A stretch of DNA of 64,000 bases from contig NZ_DASUCC010000101.1 of the NCBI RefSeq assembly GCF_035762905.1, forward strand, positions 16,512 to 80,511, in the 5' to 3' direction. The stretch's first letter is position 1. Each line of letters begins with the position of its first letter. The DNA is from DASYTH01 sp035762905 (GTDB lineage Bacteria; Actinomycetota; Actinomycetes; Mycobacteriales; Pseudonocardiaceae). Below the pieces are notes generated by a model. The model did not search any database. It saw only the letters and a list, made by a program, of their open reading frames with translations, and was not told where the DNA came from. Below, piece by piece: positions 9,001 through 16,922 of this stretch. Position numbers and translations under genes: made by a program.

Positions 9001-9483
9001 GCCGTCGGGGAGGCGTCCTACACGCACGGCACGAACTGGGTGAAGGAGCAGCCGTTCCTGCCGCCCGACCAGCTCGCGCTGATCCGCAACTTCCGCAACC
9101 AGGGCATTCCGGTCGTGGTGCTGCTGGTGTTGCCCCGGCCGTACGTGATCACCGAGTGGAACGGCCTGGCCAACGCGATCGTGGTCACCTACCGCGGCGG
9201 CGAGGAGGTCGGCCCGGCCGTTGCCGGTCTGCTGTTCGGCGACCACACCCCGCGCGGCCGGCTGCCCTGGCAGCTGCCGAGAAGCCTGGACCAGGTGCTG
9301 CGCCCCGGCGGCTCCGACGTGCCGGCGGATCAGGTGGAGCGGTGGGACGTTCCGTACGACCTCGGCGCCACCGACGCCGAGCGGGCCGACATCCGGGCCC
9401 GGATCGACGCCGGCCAACCGGTCCCGTCGACCTTCGGAAACCCGCTCTACCCCTACGGCGCCGGGCTGCAGGGTTGGGGCTAG
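6025..9483 (+). CDS. Secreted GH3 glycosidase with three F5/8C domains
   Basis: About 1152 residues; the ATG overlaps the TGA of the upstream gene by one base (TGATG), implying translational coupling. Order: signal peptide, three F5/8C domains (about residues 35-420), a fibronectin-like segment (LSWAAVPGAVRYQVWINISR), then a GH3 catalytic region starting at ETRVNDLLGRMTPEEKAYQM. GH3 landmarks are TVKHWPGEGAGG and the nucleophile Asp in ITTDWLPSG, followed by the second GH3 domain (LLRNDGTLPLRLARGDNIVV). It likely releases glucose or short oligomers from products of the GH64-like enzyme. The first two discoidin repeats are nearly identical at the DNA level. Confidence 0.9.
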   Translation: MIMRNRGLLLAAVVLVLTSTVAALAPAPAGAAPTLLSQNKPAIASSVEGAGTPASAAVDGNPGTRWASTFSDPQWLQVDLGGPATLSQVVLSWEAAYATAFQIQVSADATGWTTIFSSTTGTGGTQTLAVNGTGRYVRMLGTARATGWGYSLWEFQVIGELAGTACGVNTALGRPATASSAESAGTPASAAVDGNPGTRWASTFSDPQWLQVDLGGTVTVCQVVLSWEAAYATAFQIQVSADATGWTTIFSTTTGTGGTQTLAVNGTGRYVRMLGTARATGFGYSLWEFAVHGTGGSTGPTDPVISRFQPVSASSWEGGNAPGAALDGRATTRWSSLASDPQWLQVDLGGTATITGVLLNWETAYATGYRIEVSGDAATWTTIHSTAAGRGGVENLAIRGTGRYVRMFGTARATGFGFSLWEFEVRGSVDTSAVTPPMLSGPTRPPATTGQFALTAPANGAMITSTRRPALSWAAVPGAVRYQVWINISRTDYDFAAPGNLIDLYTRVAEPTGTGYTPTWDLPDRWTYKWFVVSVSGSGATTTSNIRTFSVYLPILETVADGVSVVAGSRDLNKNGSIEPYEDWRAPVETRVNDLLGRMTPEEKAYQMFYNAQVFPRSGWHFGPAQAADLHGYLLGAAGTRLGIPFVSAGDTIHGYQTTYPTQSALAAGRNYALDYRLGDMQRREQLEVGTRGVLGPLAEVGTKVLYPRIQEGNGENADVAAAQVRALVAGLQGGPELNPKSVLATVKHWPGEGAGGEALITYDAVTIKYHLIPFRAAMEAGAVNIMPGYAGSSFLDPGGPGAGDSPRILAYLRQNLGFTGLITTDWLPSGSWVGAANAGSDVMGGADPGAAGFSIGTFLANVPAGRIDDAVRRVLRLKFQLGLFENPYGDPVNGPYRFHTPAYAALANQAAREALTLLRNDGTLPLRLARGDNIVVAGPRAADGNACCVWTSFFHQEYGSRSILDAIRARATQVGVNVFQDSGPSPRLAVVAVGEASYTHGTNWVKEQPFLPPDQLALIRNFRNQGIPVVVLLVLPRPYVITEWNGLANAIVVTYRGGEEVGPAVAGLLFGDHTPRGRLPWQLPRSLDQVLRPGGSDVPADQVERWDVPYDLGATDAERADIRARIDAGQPVPSTFGNPLYPYGAGLQGWG

Positions 9484-10070
9484 CCGGGTTCTTCCGGCGG
9501 GTTGAGGTCGGCCAGGGTGGCCGCGATCAGGCGGCGGATGTCCTCGGCGGAGGACAGGCCGATGGCCTCGGACAGGGTGTCCAGGCACTGCGCGGTGAGC
9601 TCGTCGGGCGGGATGTCGGAGCGGACCTGGCCGGCCGCGGCGCCCTCGGCGATCAGGTCCCGGACCGTCTCGTGCAGGTGCCGCTGGGCGTTCTCCAGGT
9701 GCTCGCCTTGGTGCAAAGCGATTCCGTGCTCGGTGTGATGGTGCCGGTGGGTCTGGTGCACGATCGCCACGTAGGCGCGCAGCACGGACTCCAGTCGCTC
9801 GCGGAGGTCGCCTGCGCCCTTGTCGCGGACCTCTTCGAGGAAGCCGAGATGGCTGTGCAGCTGGCGTTCGTGCCAGGCCCGCAGGAGCGATTCCAGGTCC
9901 GAGAAGTACATGCTCAGCCGCACCCGGCGGATCCCGGCCCGCTTGGCGACTTCCTCCATGGTTACGCCATCCGGCCCGCGCTCGGCCACCAGTGCCGCGG
10001 TGGCGTCCAGGATTGCCTCGCGGACGCCACGCCGGTGCGCCTCGACCATTTCGGACCACGGCGTCGGCAT
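9480..10070 (-). CDS. TetR-family regulator
   Basis: 196 residues. The N-terminal HTH is ILDATAALVAERGPDGVTME then EVAKRAGIRRVRLSMYFSDL; the C-terminal half is the variable ligand domain with a His-rich stretch HQTHRHHHTEHGIALHQ that might bind metal. Its stop shares a CTAG with the stop of the convergent GH3 gene. The start at 10070 abuts a near-palindrome (10071-10085) and faces a small membrane protein gene, so it probably represses itself and that gene. Ligand unknown. Confidence 0.9.
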   Translation of the reverse strand: MPTPWSEMVEAHRRGVREAILDATAALVAERGPDGVTMEEVAKRAGIRRVRLSMYFSDLESLLRAWHERQLHSHLGFLEEVRDKGAGDLRERLESVLRAYVAIVHQTHRHHHTEHGIALHQGEHLENAQRHLHETVRDLIAEGAAAGQVRSDIPPDELTAQCLDTLSEAIGLSSAEDIRRLIAATLADLNPPEEPG

Positions 10071-10085
10071 GGGTCTACTGTACCC
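10071..10085. promoter_or_regulatory. Candidate TetR operator
   Basis: GGGTCTACTGTACCC is a near-palindrome lying directly between the divergent TetR gene (start 10070) and the small membrane protein gene. Position and symmetry suit a TetR operator; no binding evidence is available. Confidence 0.4.
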
Positions 10086-10120
10086 AAGTGATCACGAGCC
10101 ACTTCATTGCGACGAAGCCA

Positions 10121-10324
10121 ATGCGCCGCCGTGGGATGGTCGTTCTCTTAACGGTCGCGGTGCTGGCCGTCGCCGCCCACCTGGTGCTGGGCGCCGCCGT
10201 GCTGGCGGCGCCGCGGTGGGCCGGCCTGATCGCCGATGCCGTGCTGCTGGTCGTGGTCCTGAAGGTCGCGCTCGTCGGCGTGGGCCTGCTGATCGCCCGG
10301 CGCCGCCGCCGGTCAGCCGACTGA
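10121..10324 (+). CDS. Small two-helix membrane protein
   Basis: 67 residues from ATG 10121 (GTG 10088 would add 11 residues). Two hydrophobic helices are obvious: VVLLTVAVLAVAAHLVLGAA and LIADAVLLVVVLKVALVGVG, flanked by Arg-rich ends (MRRRG and ARRRRRSAD). I do not recognise the family. It is divergent from the TetR gene and may be its regulated target. No strong ribosome binding site is seen, so the start is uncertain. Confidence 0.6.
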   Translation: MRRRGMVVLLTVAVLAVAAHLVLGAAVLAAPRWAGLIADAVLLVVVLKVALVGVGLLIARRRRRSAD

Positions 10325-10450
10325 TCCGACCCGTTCGGCGATGACCCGCGCACAGGCCATGGCCTCGGTGTGCGTGGTGTCCACAGCCTGCGTGGAATGC
10401 CGCGCGGGTCCGGTGCGTTGGAAAGAAGCCGCCGACCCAACTGCCCCGCC

Positions 10451-10471
10451 GGCCCGAATCACTCTCGGGCC
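10451..10471. terminator. Hairpin ahead of the sigma factor gene
   Basis: GGCCCGA (10451-10457) and TCGGGCC (10465-10471) form a 7-bp stem with a 7-nt loop 35 nt upstream of the sigma-factor start. It could terminate upstream transcription or act as a leader structure. No T-run is present. Confidence 0.4.
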
Positions 10472-10506
10472 GGCGACCGCGCGCACATTCCGAGGAGGGG
10501 GTGACC

Positions 10507-11439
10507 ATGGCGCCGAGCAGGACAACCGAGAGGAACGAGCCCGATCTGGTCCGCCAGTATCTGCACGAGATCGGCGCCATCGCGCTGCTGACCGCGGCGC
10601 AGGAGGTCGAGCTGGCCAAGCGGATCGAGGCCGGCGTGTACGCGGCGGAGCTGCTGCGCCGGGCCGAGCCGTCCCCGTGGCGCACCGCCGACCTGCACGC
10701 GGCGGCGCGGGACGGGCAGGTCGCCAAGGATCACATGATCAGGGCGAACCTGCGGCTGGTGGTGGCCGCGGCGAAGAAGCACAGCCGGCGCGGTGTGCCG
10801 CTGCTCGACGTGATCCAGGAGGGCAACGTCGGCCTGATCCGGGCGGTGGAGAAGTTCGACTACGCCAAGGGTTTCAAGTTCTCCACCTACGCCATGTGGT
10901 GGATCCGGCAGGCGATCGACCGCGGGCTGGCCGAGCAGGCGCGCACCGTGCGGCTGCCGGTGCACGTGGTGGAGCAGGTCAACCGGATCGCCCGGGCCGA
11001 GCGGATGCTGTCCGAGCGGTTGGAGCGGGATCCGACCGAGGCCGAGATCGCCGCGGAGTGCGGGCAGCCGGAGGAGACCGTCGCCGAGCTGCGCCGGGCG
11101 GCCCGGCAGACGATCAGCCTGGACACCCCGCTCGGCGACGACGGCCAGATGCTCTTCGGTGACCTGGTCGAGGACGTCGACGGGGCGTACCCGGCGGAGC
11201 TGGCCGAGCACCGGGCGCTCACCGAGCAGTTGCGCGCCCTGGTCGACACCCTGGCCCCGCGCGAGGCGCTGATCATGAACCTGCGCTACGGGCTGGCCGA
11301 CGGCCGGCCGCACACCCTGCAGGAGGTGGCCACCCGGGTCGGGCTGACCAAGGAGCGGATCCGGCAGCTGGAGAAGGAGTCGCTGGCCAGGCTGCGCGAC
11401 CCGGTGCGCAACCGGCCGCTGCTCGACTGGGCGAGCTGA
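10507..11439 (+). CDS. RpoD-like (group 2) sigma factor
   Basis: 310 residues. ATG 10507 lies 8 nt after AGGAGG (10493-10498); the in-frame GTG at 10501 is too close to it. Region 1.2 starts DLVRQYLHEIGAIALLTAAQ, region 2 contains EKFDYAKGFKFSTYAMWWIR with the core-binding and -10-recognition residues, region 3 follows, and region 4 ends GLTKERIRQLEKESLARLRD. Region 1.1 is absent, as in non-essential group 2 factors such as HrdA/C/D-like or SigB-type proteins. It directs RNA polymerase to a set of promoters not deducible here. No anti-sigma factor gene is adjacent. Confidence 0.93.
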   Translation: MAPSRTTERNEPDLVRQYLHEIGAIALLTAAQEVELAKRIEAGVYAAELLRRAEPSPWRTADLHAAARDGQVAKDHMIRANLRLVVAAAKKHSRRGVPLLDVIQEGNVGLIRAVEKFDYAKGFKFSTYAMWWIRQAIDRGLAEQARTVRLPVHVVEQVNRIARAERMLSERLERDPTEAEIAAECGQPEETVAELRRAARQTISLDTPLGDDGQMLFGDLVEDVDGAYPAELAEHRALTEQLRALVDTLAPREALIMNLRYGLADGRPHTLQEVATRVGLTKERIRQLEKESLARLRDPVRNRPLLDWAS

Positions 11440-11449
11440 CCGGCGGGCC

Positions 11450-11615
11450 TCAGGAGCGCGCCGGCTGGTAGTGCAGAGCGGTGACCCCGCAGTCGAACCC
11501 GCGGGCGGACGCCAGGTGCAGCCGGTGGTAGGCCTCGGTGGGGAACACCGGCATCCCGGAGCCGACCGCGATCGGGTTGACGAACAGGTGCAGGTCGTCG
11601 AGCAGGTTCGCGGCG
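11450..11615 (-). pseudogene. Remnant of dihydrofolate-reductase-like (RibD C-domain) gene
   Basis: The minus strand encodes NLLDDLHLFVNPIAVGSGMP followed by VFPTEAYHRLHLASARGFDC and a stop at 11450-11452. This is the typical C-terminal part of the actinobacterial dihydrofolate reductase family protein (LHL..NP...G.G.P.F). The N-terminal two thirds are missing; at about 11610 the sequence switches to an unrelated fragment on the other strand. Confidence 0.65.
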
Positions 11616-11792
11616 GACGACCGCTACCTGTGCATCGTGCCGAGCCGGCGTCGAGACCCGAAGGTGCTGCTGCCGTTCGAGGGCGACGAGGTGCTGAGCG
11701 TGATCCTGTCCGAGGTGCTGCTGCTGGTCCGGGACGACCGGATCACCGACCCGACCATCCTCAGCCAACTGGCCATCCGGCCGGCCCGATGA
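11610..11792 (+). pseudogene. Remnant C-terminus of an unidentified protein
   Basis: The plus strand reads DDRYLCIVPSRRRDPKVLLP then FEGDEVLSVILSEVLLLVRD and stops at 11790-11792. It looks like the conserved tail of a larger protein whose family I cannot name. It has no start or ribosome binding site and abuts the DHFR-like remnant head-on, so this junction is a rearrangement scar. Confidence 0.5.
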
Positions 11793-11846
11793 GTCCGGTC
11801 CGATGTGGACGGACCGGCCGGATGACCGGCCCGTCCACAAGGTGGC

Positions 11847-13316
11847 TCAGCGGGCCGTGATCCGGAGCACGACCCCGCCGGTGCCGAACGGGACGCCGGA
11901 GAGGTTGCCGGTCACGTACAGTTCGCCGCGCGCGTCCTCGGCCACGCCGAACACGGCCAGCGTCTGCGGGAAGGCGGCCGGCGGGCGGTTCGGGTCGATC
12001 AGGCCTAGCCGGGCCGCCTCCTCGGCGAAGCCGCGGACCTCGGTCACCCCGCTCCGGTCGTGCCGGTCGTTCCGGTTGTCCTGGGACAGGTAGAGGATCC
12101 GGCCGTAGTTGCTGCCCGGGGCCCCCGCGCCGGACAGCCGGGAGAAGTCGGCGAACACGTAGCGCCCGCGCAGCTGCGGCACCCGGTGGCCGCGGTAGAC
12201 GTACCCACCGATCACCGAATGCCCCTCGTGGTGGGTGTCGTACTGGGCGATCGGGTCCTGCAGACCCGGCGGCGTCTCGCGGACCGGCTCCCGGACCGCG
12301 AAGCCGGGCAGGGTCCCGTTGTTGTTGAAGAACAGCCGGCCCTCCTTGAGCGGCCAGCCGTAGTTGCCGCCGTTCACCACGATGCTGACCTCTTCGAGGT
12401 CGTTCTGCCCGACATCGCCGACGTAGAGCCGCCCGCTGCCCCGGTCGAAGGAAAGCCGCCACGGGTTGCGGAAGCCGAGCGCGAAGATCTCGCCGACCAG
12501 CCCCGGCATCCCGGCCCAGATGTTGCGGGCGGGAATGCCGTACTGCCCGTTGGCCGAGTCGCGCGCGTTGACGTCGATGCGCAGGATCTTGCCGAGCGGC
12601 ACGGTCGGGTTCTGCGCGTTGCCGCCGGGGTGCCCGACGTTCTGGTCGTCCGCGCCGCCGCCGTCCCCGGTCGGGACGTAGAGCAGCCGGTCCGGTCCGA
12701 ACGCGATGTCGCCGCCGTTGTGGTTGAACTGCGGCCAGTCCACCCGGATCAGCTCCCGCCGGCTGGCCGGGTCGACCGCCGCGCGCGGGTCGGCCGGGTT
12801 CGGCACCCGCCACTCGGCCAGCACGTTCTGGTGGTTGGGCGCGCTGCCCGGCGGCATCGTGGTCGGGAACGTGGGCGGCGCGGTCACCCGCTCGGAGCTG
12901 TAGGTGTAGAGCAACCCGTTGCTGGCGTAGTCGGGGTGGAACGCGGTACCCAGGAACCCGCGCTCGTCAAAGGTTCCCGGCCCGCCGACGCCGAGCGGCA
13001 CCAGCCGCTCGCTGAGGTCGAGCACGACCGTCTGCTGCCCGCCGGCCAGGTCCACGCTCACCAGCTGTCCGTCCTGCTCGATCACGAACAGCCGGCCGGG
13101 ATGCCCGGGCGCGACGACCCCCTTCACCGGCGCGGTCAGTCCGGCCGTCACCCGTTCCAACCCGATCTTCACTCCGCCGGTCCGGATCGGAGCGAACCTG
13201 GTGTTGTCGAAGGGATTCTCCGGCGGATGTGCCACCGCCTGCGTGCCGCTGAACGACGCCGCCGTCACCGACGCCACCAGCGCGAGCACACCCGCCAACA
13301 CGGTGATCCTTCTCAT
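11847..13316 (-). CDS. Secreted PQQ-type sugar (glucose/sorbosone) dehydrogenase-like protein
   Basis: 489 residues from ATG 13316, preceded by AAAGGGG. A signal peptide (RRITVLAGVLALVASVTAAS) leads into a six-bladed propeller of the GSDH family. Landmarks are RLFVIEQDGQLVSVDLAG, DERGFLGTAFHPDYASNGLL, HNGGDIAFGPDRLLYVPTGD and EIFALGFRNPWRLSFDRGSG. Such proteins oxidise sugars or act on other polyols with PQQ outside the cell; many actinobacterial members have no proven substrate. It lies downstream of the GH43-like gene on the same strand (gap 91 nt) and may be co-transcribed with it. Confidence 0.85.
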   Translation of the reverse strand: MRRITVLAGVLALVASVTAASFSGTQAVAHPPENPFDNTRFAPIRTGGVKIGLERVTAGLTAPVKGVVAPGHPGRLFVIEQDGQLVSVDLAGGQQTVVLDLSERLVPLGVGGPGTFDERGFLGTAFHPDYASNGLLYTYSSERVTAPPTFPTTMPPGSAPNHQNVLAEWRVPNPADPRAAVDPASRRELIRVDWPQFNHNGGDIAFGPDRLLYVPTGDGGGADDQNVGHPGGNAQNPTVPLGKILRIDVNARDSANGQYGIPARNIWAGMPGLVGEIFALGFRNPWRLSFDRGSGRLYVGDVGQNDLEEVSIVVNGGNYGWPLKEGRLFFNNNGTLPGFAVREPVRETPPGLQDPIAQYDTHHEGHSVIGGYVYRGHRVPQLRGRYVFADFSRLSGAGAPGSNYGRILYLSQDNRNDRHDRSGVTEVRGFAEEAARLGLIDPNRPPAAFPQTLAVFGVAEDARGELYVTGNLSGVPFGTGGVVLRITAR

Positions 13317-13407
13317 GGAAATGCCCCTTTTGTCGGGTACACGCAACCTTCCCATTCTGGGTGGCCGGGATCGTTCCCCGGTACGGCCAGAAACTCCTAG
13401 GTGCGTG

Positions 13408-14748
13408 TCAGGCCCAGGCGGCGCCGACCCGGAACGAGCTGTCCGAGCGGAATGCGGCGGAGTCCTGGTAGAGGTCCACCCACAGCTCGAAGTTGCGGTG
13501 CCGCAGGTAGCGGCCCGGGAAGTTGTACGACTCCAGGGTGACCGACCCGCTGACCGAACCCGGCCGGGCGCAGAAGGTCGCGTCCGAGCGGAAGACGGCC
13601 GAGCCGTCGTCGGCGTCCAACCGGGCGCGGAAGTCCCAGTGCCGCAGGTACCGGCCGTCGGCGGCGCGCAGCGAGGAGCAGTTCGGGTCGGCCAGGCCGG
13701 CCACCACGGTAAAGGTGGCTTCCTGCCGGGTCTGCGCCGGGCTGCTGGCGCTGACCTGTTCCAGGTAACCGAGGGACGACCGGTGCCGCACCGAGCGGTC
13801 GGTGAAGTTGACCGACCGCAGCGAGCGGGCGCCGGCCGGCACGGTTGCCCCGCCGGACACGGTTTCCTTCAGCACCGTGAAATGCCGCGCGAAGCCGGAC
13901 AGGCCGGGCAGCACGCCGGGCGCGGTCCAGGTGGCGAAGCCGTCGTAGCTGTCGCTGAAGTAGTAGGTGCCGACCGTGTAGCCGTCGAAGAAGATCCGCC
14001 AGCCGCCGTTGTCCAGCGGCACCACCGCCTGGCCCTCGCGCGGGCCACCCCAGCCGGCCCAGTTTCCGGTGCGCCGTACCGTGTACGGCCCGGTCAGGCT
14101 GCTCGCCGTGGCGTACTCGATGAACTTGGTGGTCTCGTTCTTGGCGAACGCGTGGTAGGTCGACCCGGTCCGGACGATGAACGTGTCGATGTAGTTCGGC
14201 GCGATACCGGACAGCACCGCAGGCGCGGACCACGCGGTGAGCGCGGAGTTGGTGGCGGTGAGCCGGTAGGGCTTGAAGTCGCTTCCGGTGGTGGACAACG
14301 ACACGATGACGTTCACGCTGCCGTTGGAATCCACGAACCATTCCGGCGCCCAGGTGTTCGCGATGCCCGACAGCGGGATCGTGTGGTTGCGCAGGAAGGT
14401 CCAGTTGACCCGGTCGGTGCTGGTCGCGAAGCCGATCGTGTTGCCGGTCCAGTTGGTGGTGTAGACGACGTAGTAGCGCCCGTCGGTGTGCCGCAGGATG
14501 CTCGGATCCCGGATCAGGCCGGACGGCGGCGTGTACGCGGGCCCGCGCAGCAGCCGGAACCCGGTCGCGTCCGGCGCCTCGTACACGTACATGTTCGACT
14601 CGCTGCTGTTGGTGAACGCGGTCATCGTGTACCGGGTGGCGAACCCGGGCGGTGGCGCCGCGCCCACCGCCGCGCCGACCGGCAACATCGCCATCACCAG
14701 CACCGCGCCCAGCGCCACCCGTCCGAGAATCGCACCCCCGTGCCGCAC
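13408..14748 (-). CDS. Secreted GH43-like protein with arabinose-binding (AbfB/CBM42) domain
   Basis: 446 residues from GTG 14748, chosen because GAGGAGGAG precedes it. A signal peptide (GRVALGAVLVMAMLPVGAAV) is followed by a five-bladed propeller typical of GH43/GH117-like enzymes (RDPSILRHTDGRYYVVYTTN, NTWAPEWFVDSNGSVNVIVS, GPREGQAVV). The C-terminal ~150 residues repeat the AbfB signature: SVNFTDRSVRHRSSLGYLEQ, RYLRHWDFRARLDADDGSAV and RYLRHRNFELWVDLYQDSAA. It probably removes arabinose from plant polysaccharide. A direct repeat ATATCCGAA-ATATCGAA (14767-14783) lies just upstream and may be regulatory. Confidence 0.85.
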   Translation of the reverse strand: MRHGGAILGRVALGAVLVMAMLPVGAAVGAAPPPGFATRYTMTAFTNSSESNMYVYEAPDATGFRLLRGPAYTPPSGLIRDPSILRHTDGRYYVVYTTNWTGNTIGFATSTDRVNWTFLRNHTIPLSGIANTWAPEWFVDSNGSVNVIVSLSTTGSDFKPYRLTATNSALTAWSAPAVLSGIAPNYIDTFIVRTGSTYHAFAKNETTKFIEYATASSLTGPYTVRRTGNWAGWGGPREGQAVVPLDNGGWRIFFDGYTVGTYYFSDSYDGFATWTAPGVLPGLSGFARHFTVLKETVSGGATVPAGARSLRSVNFTDRSVRHRSSLGYLEQVSASSPAQTRQEATFTVVAGLADPNCSSLRAADGRYLRHWDFRARLDADDGSAVFRSDATFCARPGSVSGSVTLESYNFPGRYLRHRNFELWVDLYQDSAAFRSDSSFRVGAAWA

Positions 14749-14864
14749 CGCTCCTCCTCGTGGCAGATATCCGAAATATCGAACACAATTCGAGAAGCCG
14801 TATACGGAGACGACAGTAATCGGCACGTCCGGTACCCGTCAACGCGCCGCCGGGTCCGGCGGGA

Positions 14865-15350
14865 TCAGGTTTCGGTCGTGGCCGGCACGATCCGGTAGTC
14901 GGCCTGGAACACCAGGTTGTGCAGGTCCGCGGCGGCGACGGCGCGCAGCGTGGGTAGTTCGGCGGCGGCCTGATCGGCGGTGAACACGTTGAGTGGCCAG
15001 TGCCCCAGCGTTCCGCCGGCCAGGTGCGGGTGCAGGAACGTCTGGCCGTAGTGCGCCCGAATGGTGACCGGGCCGACCCCGGCCGCCGCCTGTTGCGGCC
15101 AGGACAGCTGCCACCGCGCCTCCGTGCCGCCGTCGGCCACCCGCTCGACCCCGGTCGCCGTGACGGTTCCGCCGCCGAGCAGCAGATCCTCGTTCATCTC
15201 GTCGAGCACCTGGCGGGCAACGGGATCGAGCAACCGGACCGCCTGCTCGAAGAGCTTCTCCTTGTCCGGCCGGCTGACGGCGGCACCGTGCCGGCGGTCC
15301 CGCAGGTCGACGAAGTGCCGCAGCAGGGCCTGGTGATATTCACGGGTCAC
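14865..15350 (-). CDS. Hypothetical protein
   Basis: 161 residues, soluble, no signal peptide, no recognised domain. Visible features are an N-terminal basic helix (MTREYHQALLRHFVDLRDRR) and a WPQQAAAGVGPVTIRAHYGQ segment that may be a beta-rich core, with HPHLAGGTLGHWPLNVFTAD after it. Codon use and position bias are those of a real gene. It lies between the protease terminator and the GH43-like gene. Confidence 0.65.
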   Translation of the reverse strand: MTREYHQALLRHFVDLRDRRHGAAVSRPDKEKLFEQAVRLLDPVARQVLDEMNEDLLLGGGTVTATGVERVADGGTEARWQLSWPQQAAAGVGPVTIRAHYGQTFLHPHLAGGTLGHWPLNVFTADQAAAELPTLRAVAAADLHNLVFQADYRIVPATTET

Positions 15351-15452
15351 CTGGCCAGGCTAGTCCGCCTCTCCGAATCGACTGCTGTTGTTACGTTCCA
15401 GCCGATGGTGCGGTTAGCCGCCTACCTAGGTACAACTGCTTCGACCGGCGCC

Positions 15453-15485
15453 GTTCGGCGGGTCCGGGGACCGGACCCGCCGAAC
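15453..15485. terminator. Perfect 15-bp hairpin terminator
   Basis: GTTCGGCGGGTCCGG (15453-15467) and its exact complement (15471-15485) flank a GGA loop, 8 nt past the stop of the minus-strand protease gene at 15493. A stem this stable directly after a stop is a good intrinsic terminator for that gene, despite the lack of a T-run (usual in high-GC actinomycetes). Confidence 0.75.
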
Positions 15486-15492
15486 GCGGATC

Positions 15493-16623
15493 TCAGAGCA
15501 GGGAACGGATCTGCGGCTCGATGAGCTCGACCCGGACACCCTGGTTCGGGCAGCCGCCGAAGTGGTGCAGGGCGATGGCCCGGTGGGTGGTCCGGGACAT
15601 CACGACGGAGCCGGAGGATCCGCCGATGGTGTCGCACATGTAGGAGATGTCGGCGCCGGCGGAGCTGCCGTTCACGCCGACCGCGCGCACCTGGCAGAAG
15701 CCCGTGGTGGTCGAGGAGTCGCGCAGGCCGAGCTTCTTCATCTGGCCGCCGGGGTGCTGGACGATGTACATCTGCTCACCGACCACCGGCCGGCGGGTGT
15801 CCAGCGTGATGGACCCGAATCCCTGGATCGCGGCGAAGTTGTTGACCGTGAACAGGGTGTAGTCCAGTGCGACGTTGGTCCGCAGCACCTGGCTGGCCAG
15901 CACCTTGGTCGTGGTCGCCGCCACGGTGCCGCCACAGGTGGTGCAGTCGTAGTTGAACCACACCTCGATGCCGGTCGGCGAGGTGAAGCAGTGGTTGTTG
16001 GTCAGCATCCGGTTGTTCGGGCCGACCCGCCAGCCGGTGCACAGCGAGCTGCCGTTGCGCAGCAGCCTGGCCACCGGGCGGGTGTTGGCGTACTCGGTGG
16101 GGTTGCTGGTCCGGAAGCAGACCACGTCGCGCCAGTCGTTGGTGCCGCAGACGCTCATCGGTTGCGGGCGCGCGGCGAACTCGGCCGCGGTGAACCCGCG
16201 GGTGATCTTGTCGACCGCCGCCCAGCCGCGCCCGTGCACGGTCACCACCGCGGTGTCACCGGTGATCGACATCGCCCAGAACCCGGTCTCGGTCGGCGTC
16301 GCGGTCAGCCCGCCGTCCGCCGTGTACCGGTACACCTCTGTTCCGTCCACATTGGACACCGTGATCTCGGCGCCCGGCAACAACGTCAGTTCGGTCAGAT
16401 GCACCTTGACGTACCACGCGCCCGGCCGGCTGATCGTGGCGGTGCGCGCCGGGTACACCAGGGCGGTCACCTTCTCCTCGGTGCCGACCTCTTCTGCGGC
16501 CTGGGGTTGCACCCCGTTGGCGACCGCCGGTACCTCCTTGGCGTCGGGCAGGGCCATCGCAGACACCGGAAGCACCGGGGTTGCCAGCGCCACCGCCGCG
16601 AGGAGTTGCAGGATTCTCCTCAA
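15493..16623 (-). CDS. Secreted trypsin/V8-like serine protease
   Basis: About 376 residues from a TTG at 16623 with GAGGTGG upstream; a GTG at 16671 in frame is the alternative. Signal peptide RRILQLLAAVALATPVLPVS, then a ~110-residue pro/beta domain and a chymotrypsin-fold catalytic domain. The triad is visible as His in MLTNNHCF, Asp in NVALDYTLFTV and Ser in DTIGGSSGSVV, with several Cys residues for disulfides. The arrangement resembles Achromobacter-type lysyl endopeptidases, but specificity cannot be assigned. It ends at a strong hairpin terminator. Confidence 0.87.
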   Translation of the reverse strand: MRRILQLLAAVALATPVLPVSAMALPDAKEVPAVANGVQPQAAEEVGTEEKVTALVYPARTATISRPGAWYVKVHLTELTLLPGAEITVSNVDGTEVYRYTADGGLTATPTETGFWAMSITGDTAVVTVHGRGWAAVDKITRGFTAAEFAARPQPMSVCGTNDWRDVVCFRTSNPTEYANTRPVARLLRNGSSLCTGWRVGPNNRMLTNNHCFTSPTGIEVWFNYDCTTCGGTVAATTTKVLASQVLRTNVALDYTLFTVNNFAAIQGFGSITLDTRRPVVGEQMYIVQHPGGQMKKLGLRDSSTTTGFCQVRAVGVNGSSAGADISYMCDTIGGSSGSVVMSRTTHRAIALHHFGGCPNQGVRVELIEPQIRSLL

Positions 16624-16834
16624 CGTTCCACCTCTTCGTTCGCAGGGAAGGGAGCGGCCCGGTCGGAGCACGCTCCCGGAGCCGACCGTGCACGGCCGGT
16701 AACCCCGATGGTCCGGCCTGCCGGGTATGTGGTCACTCAGGCGTTTTGCGTAACCGGATCGGCGTTCGGCCTACTCCGTTCGGCGGCCTACGGCTGCAAC
16801 CCCTTGGGGCCGCCCAGCTGCCCGCGGTGGCCGA

Positions 16835-16867
16835 GCACCTAGGTGCCAGATTGCCACTGATTTGCAA
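16835..16867 (+). promoter_or_regulatory. Fur/Nur-like operator and promoter region of the FurA-like gene
   Basis: A perfect palindrome GCACCTAGGTGC (16835-16846) is followed by TTGCCA-N5-TTGCAA (16851-16867). The latter matches the tTGCaA-N5-ttGCAA arrangement described for the streptomycete Fur-family regulator Nur. A TATGCT at 16876-16881 could serve as -10 element. The location 56 nt upstream of the FurA-like start suggests autoregulation. Confidence 0.5.
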
Positions 16868-16922
16868 CAGCTCGGTATGCTTGTATCCACGGGGACCCGT
16901 AGCTGGTGAATGGTTGGCAAGG

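Noticed and set aside
10313..10525. Minus-strand frame ending THTEAMACARVIAERVGSVG upstream of the sigma factor gene
   Set aside because: The tail looks protein-like, but it overlaps the leader and hairpin of the sigma gene, has no start signal and I could not assign a family; it may be a remnant but support is too weak.
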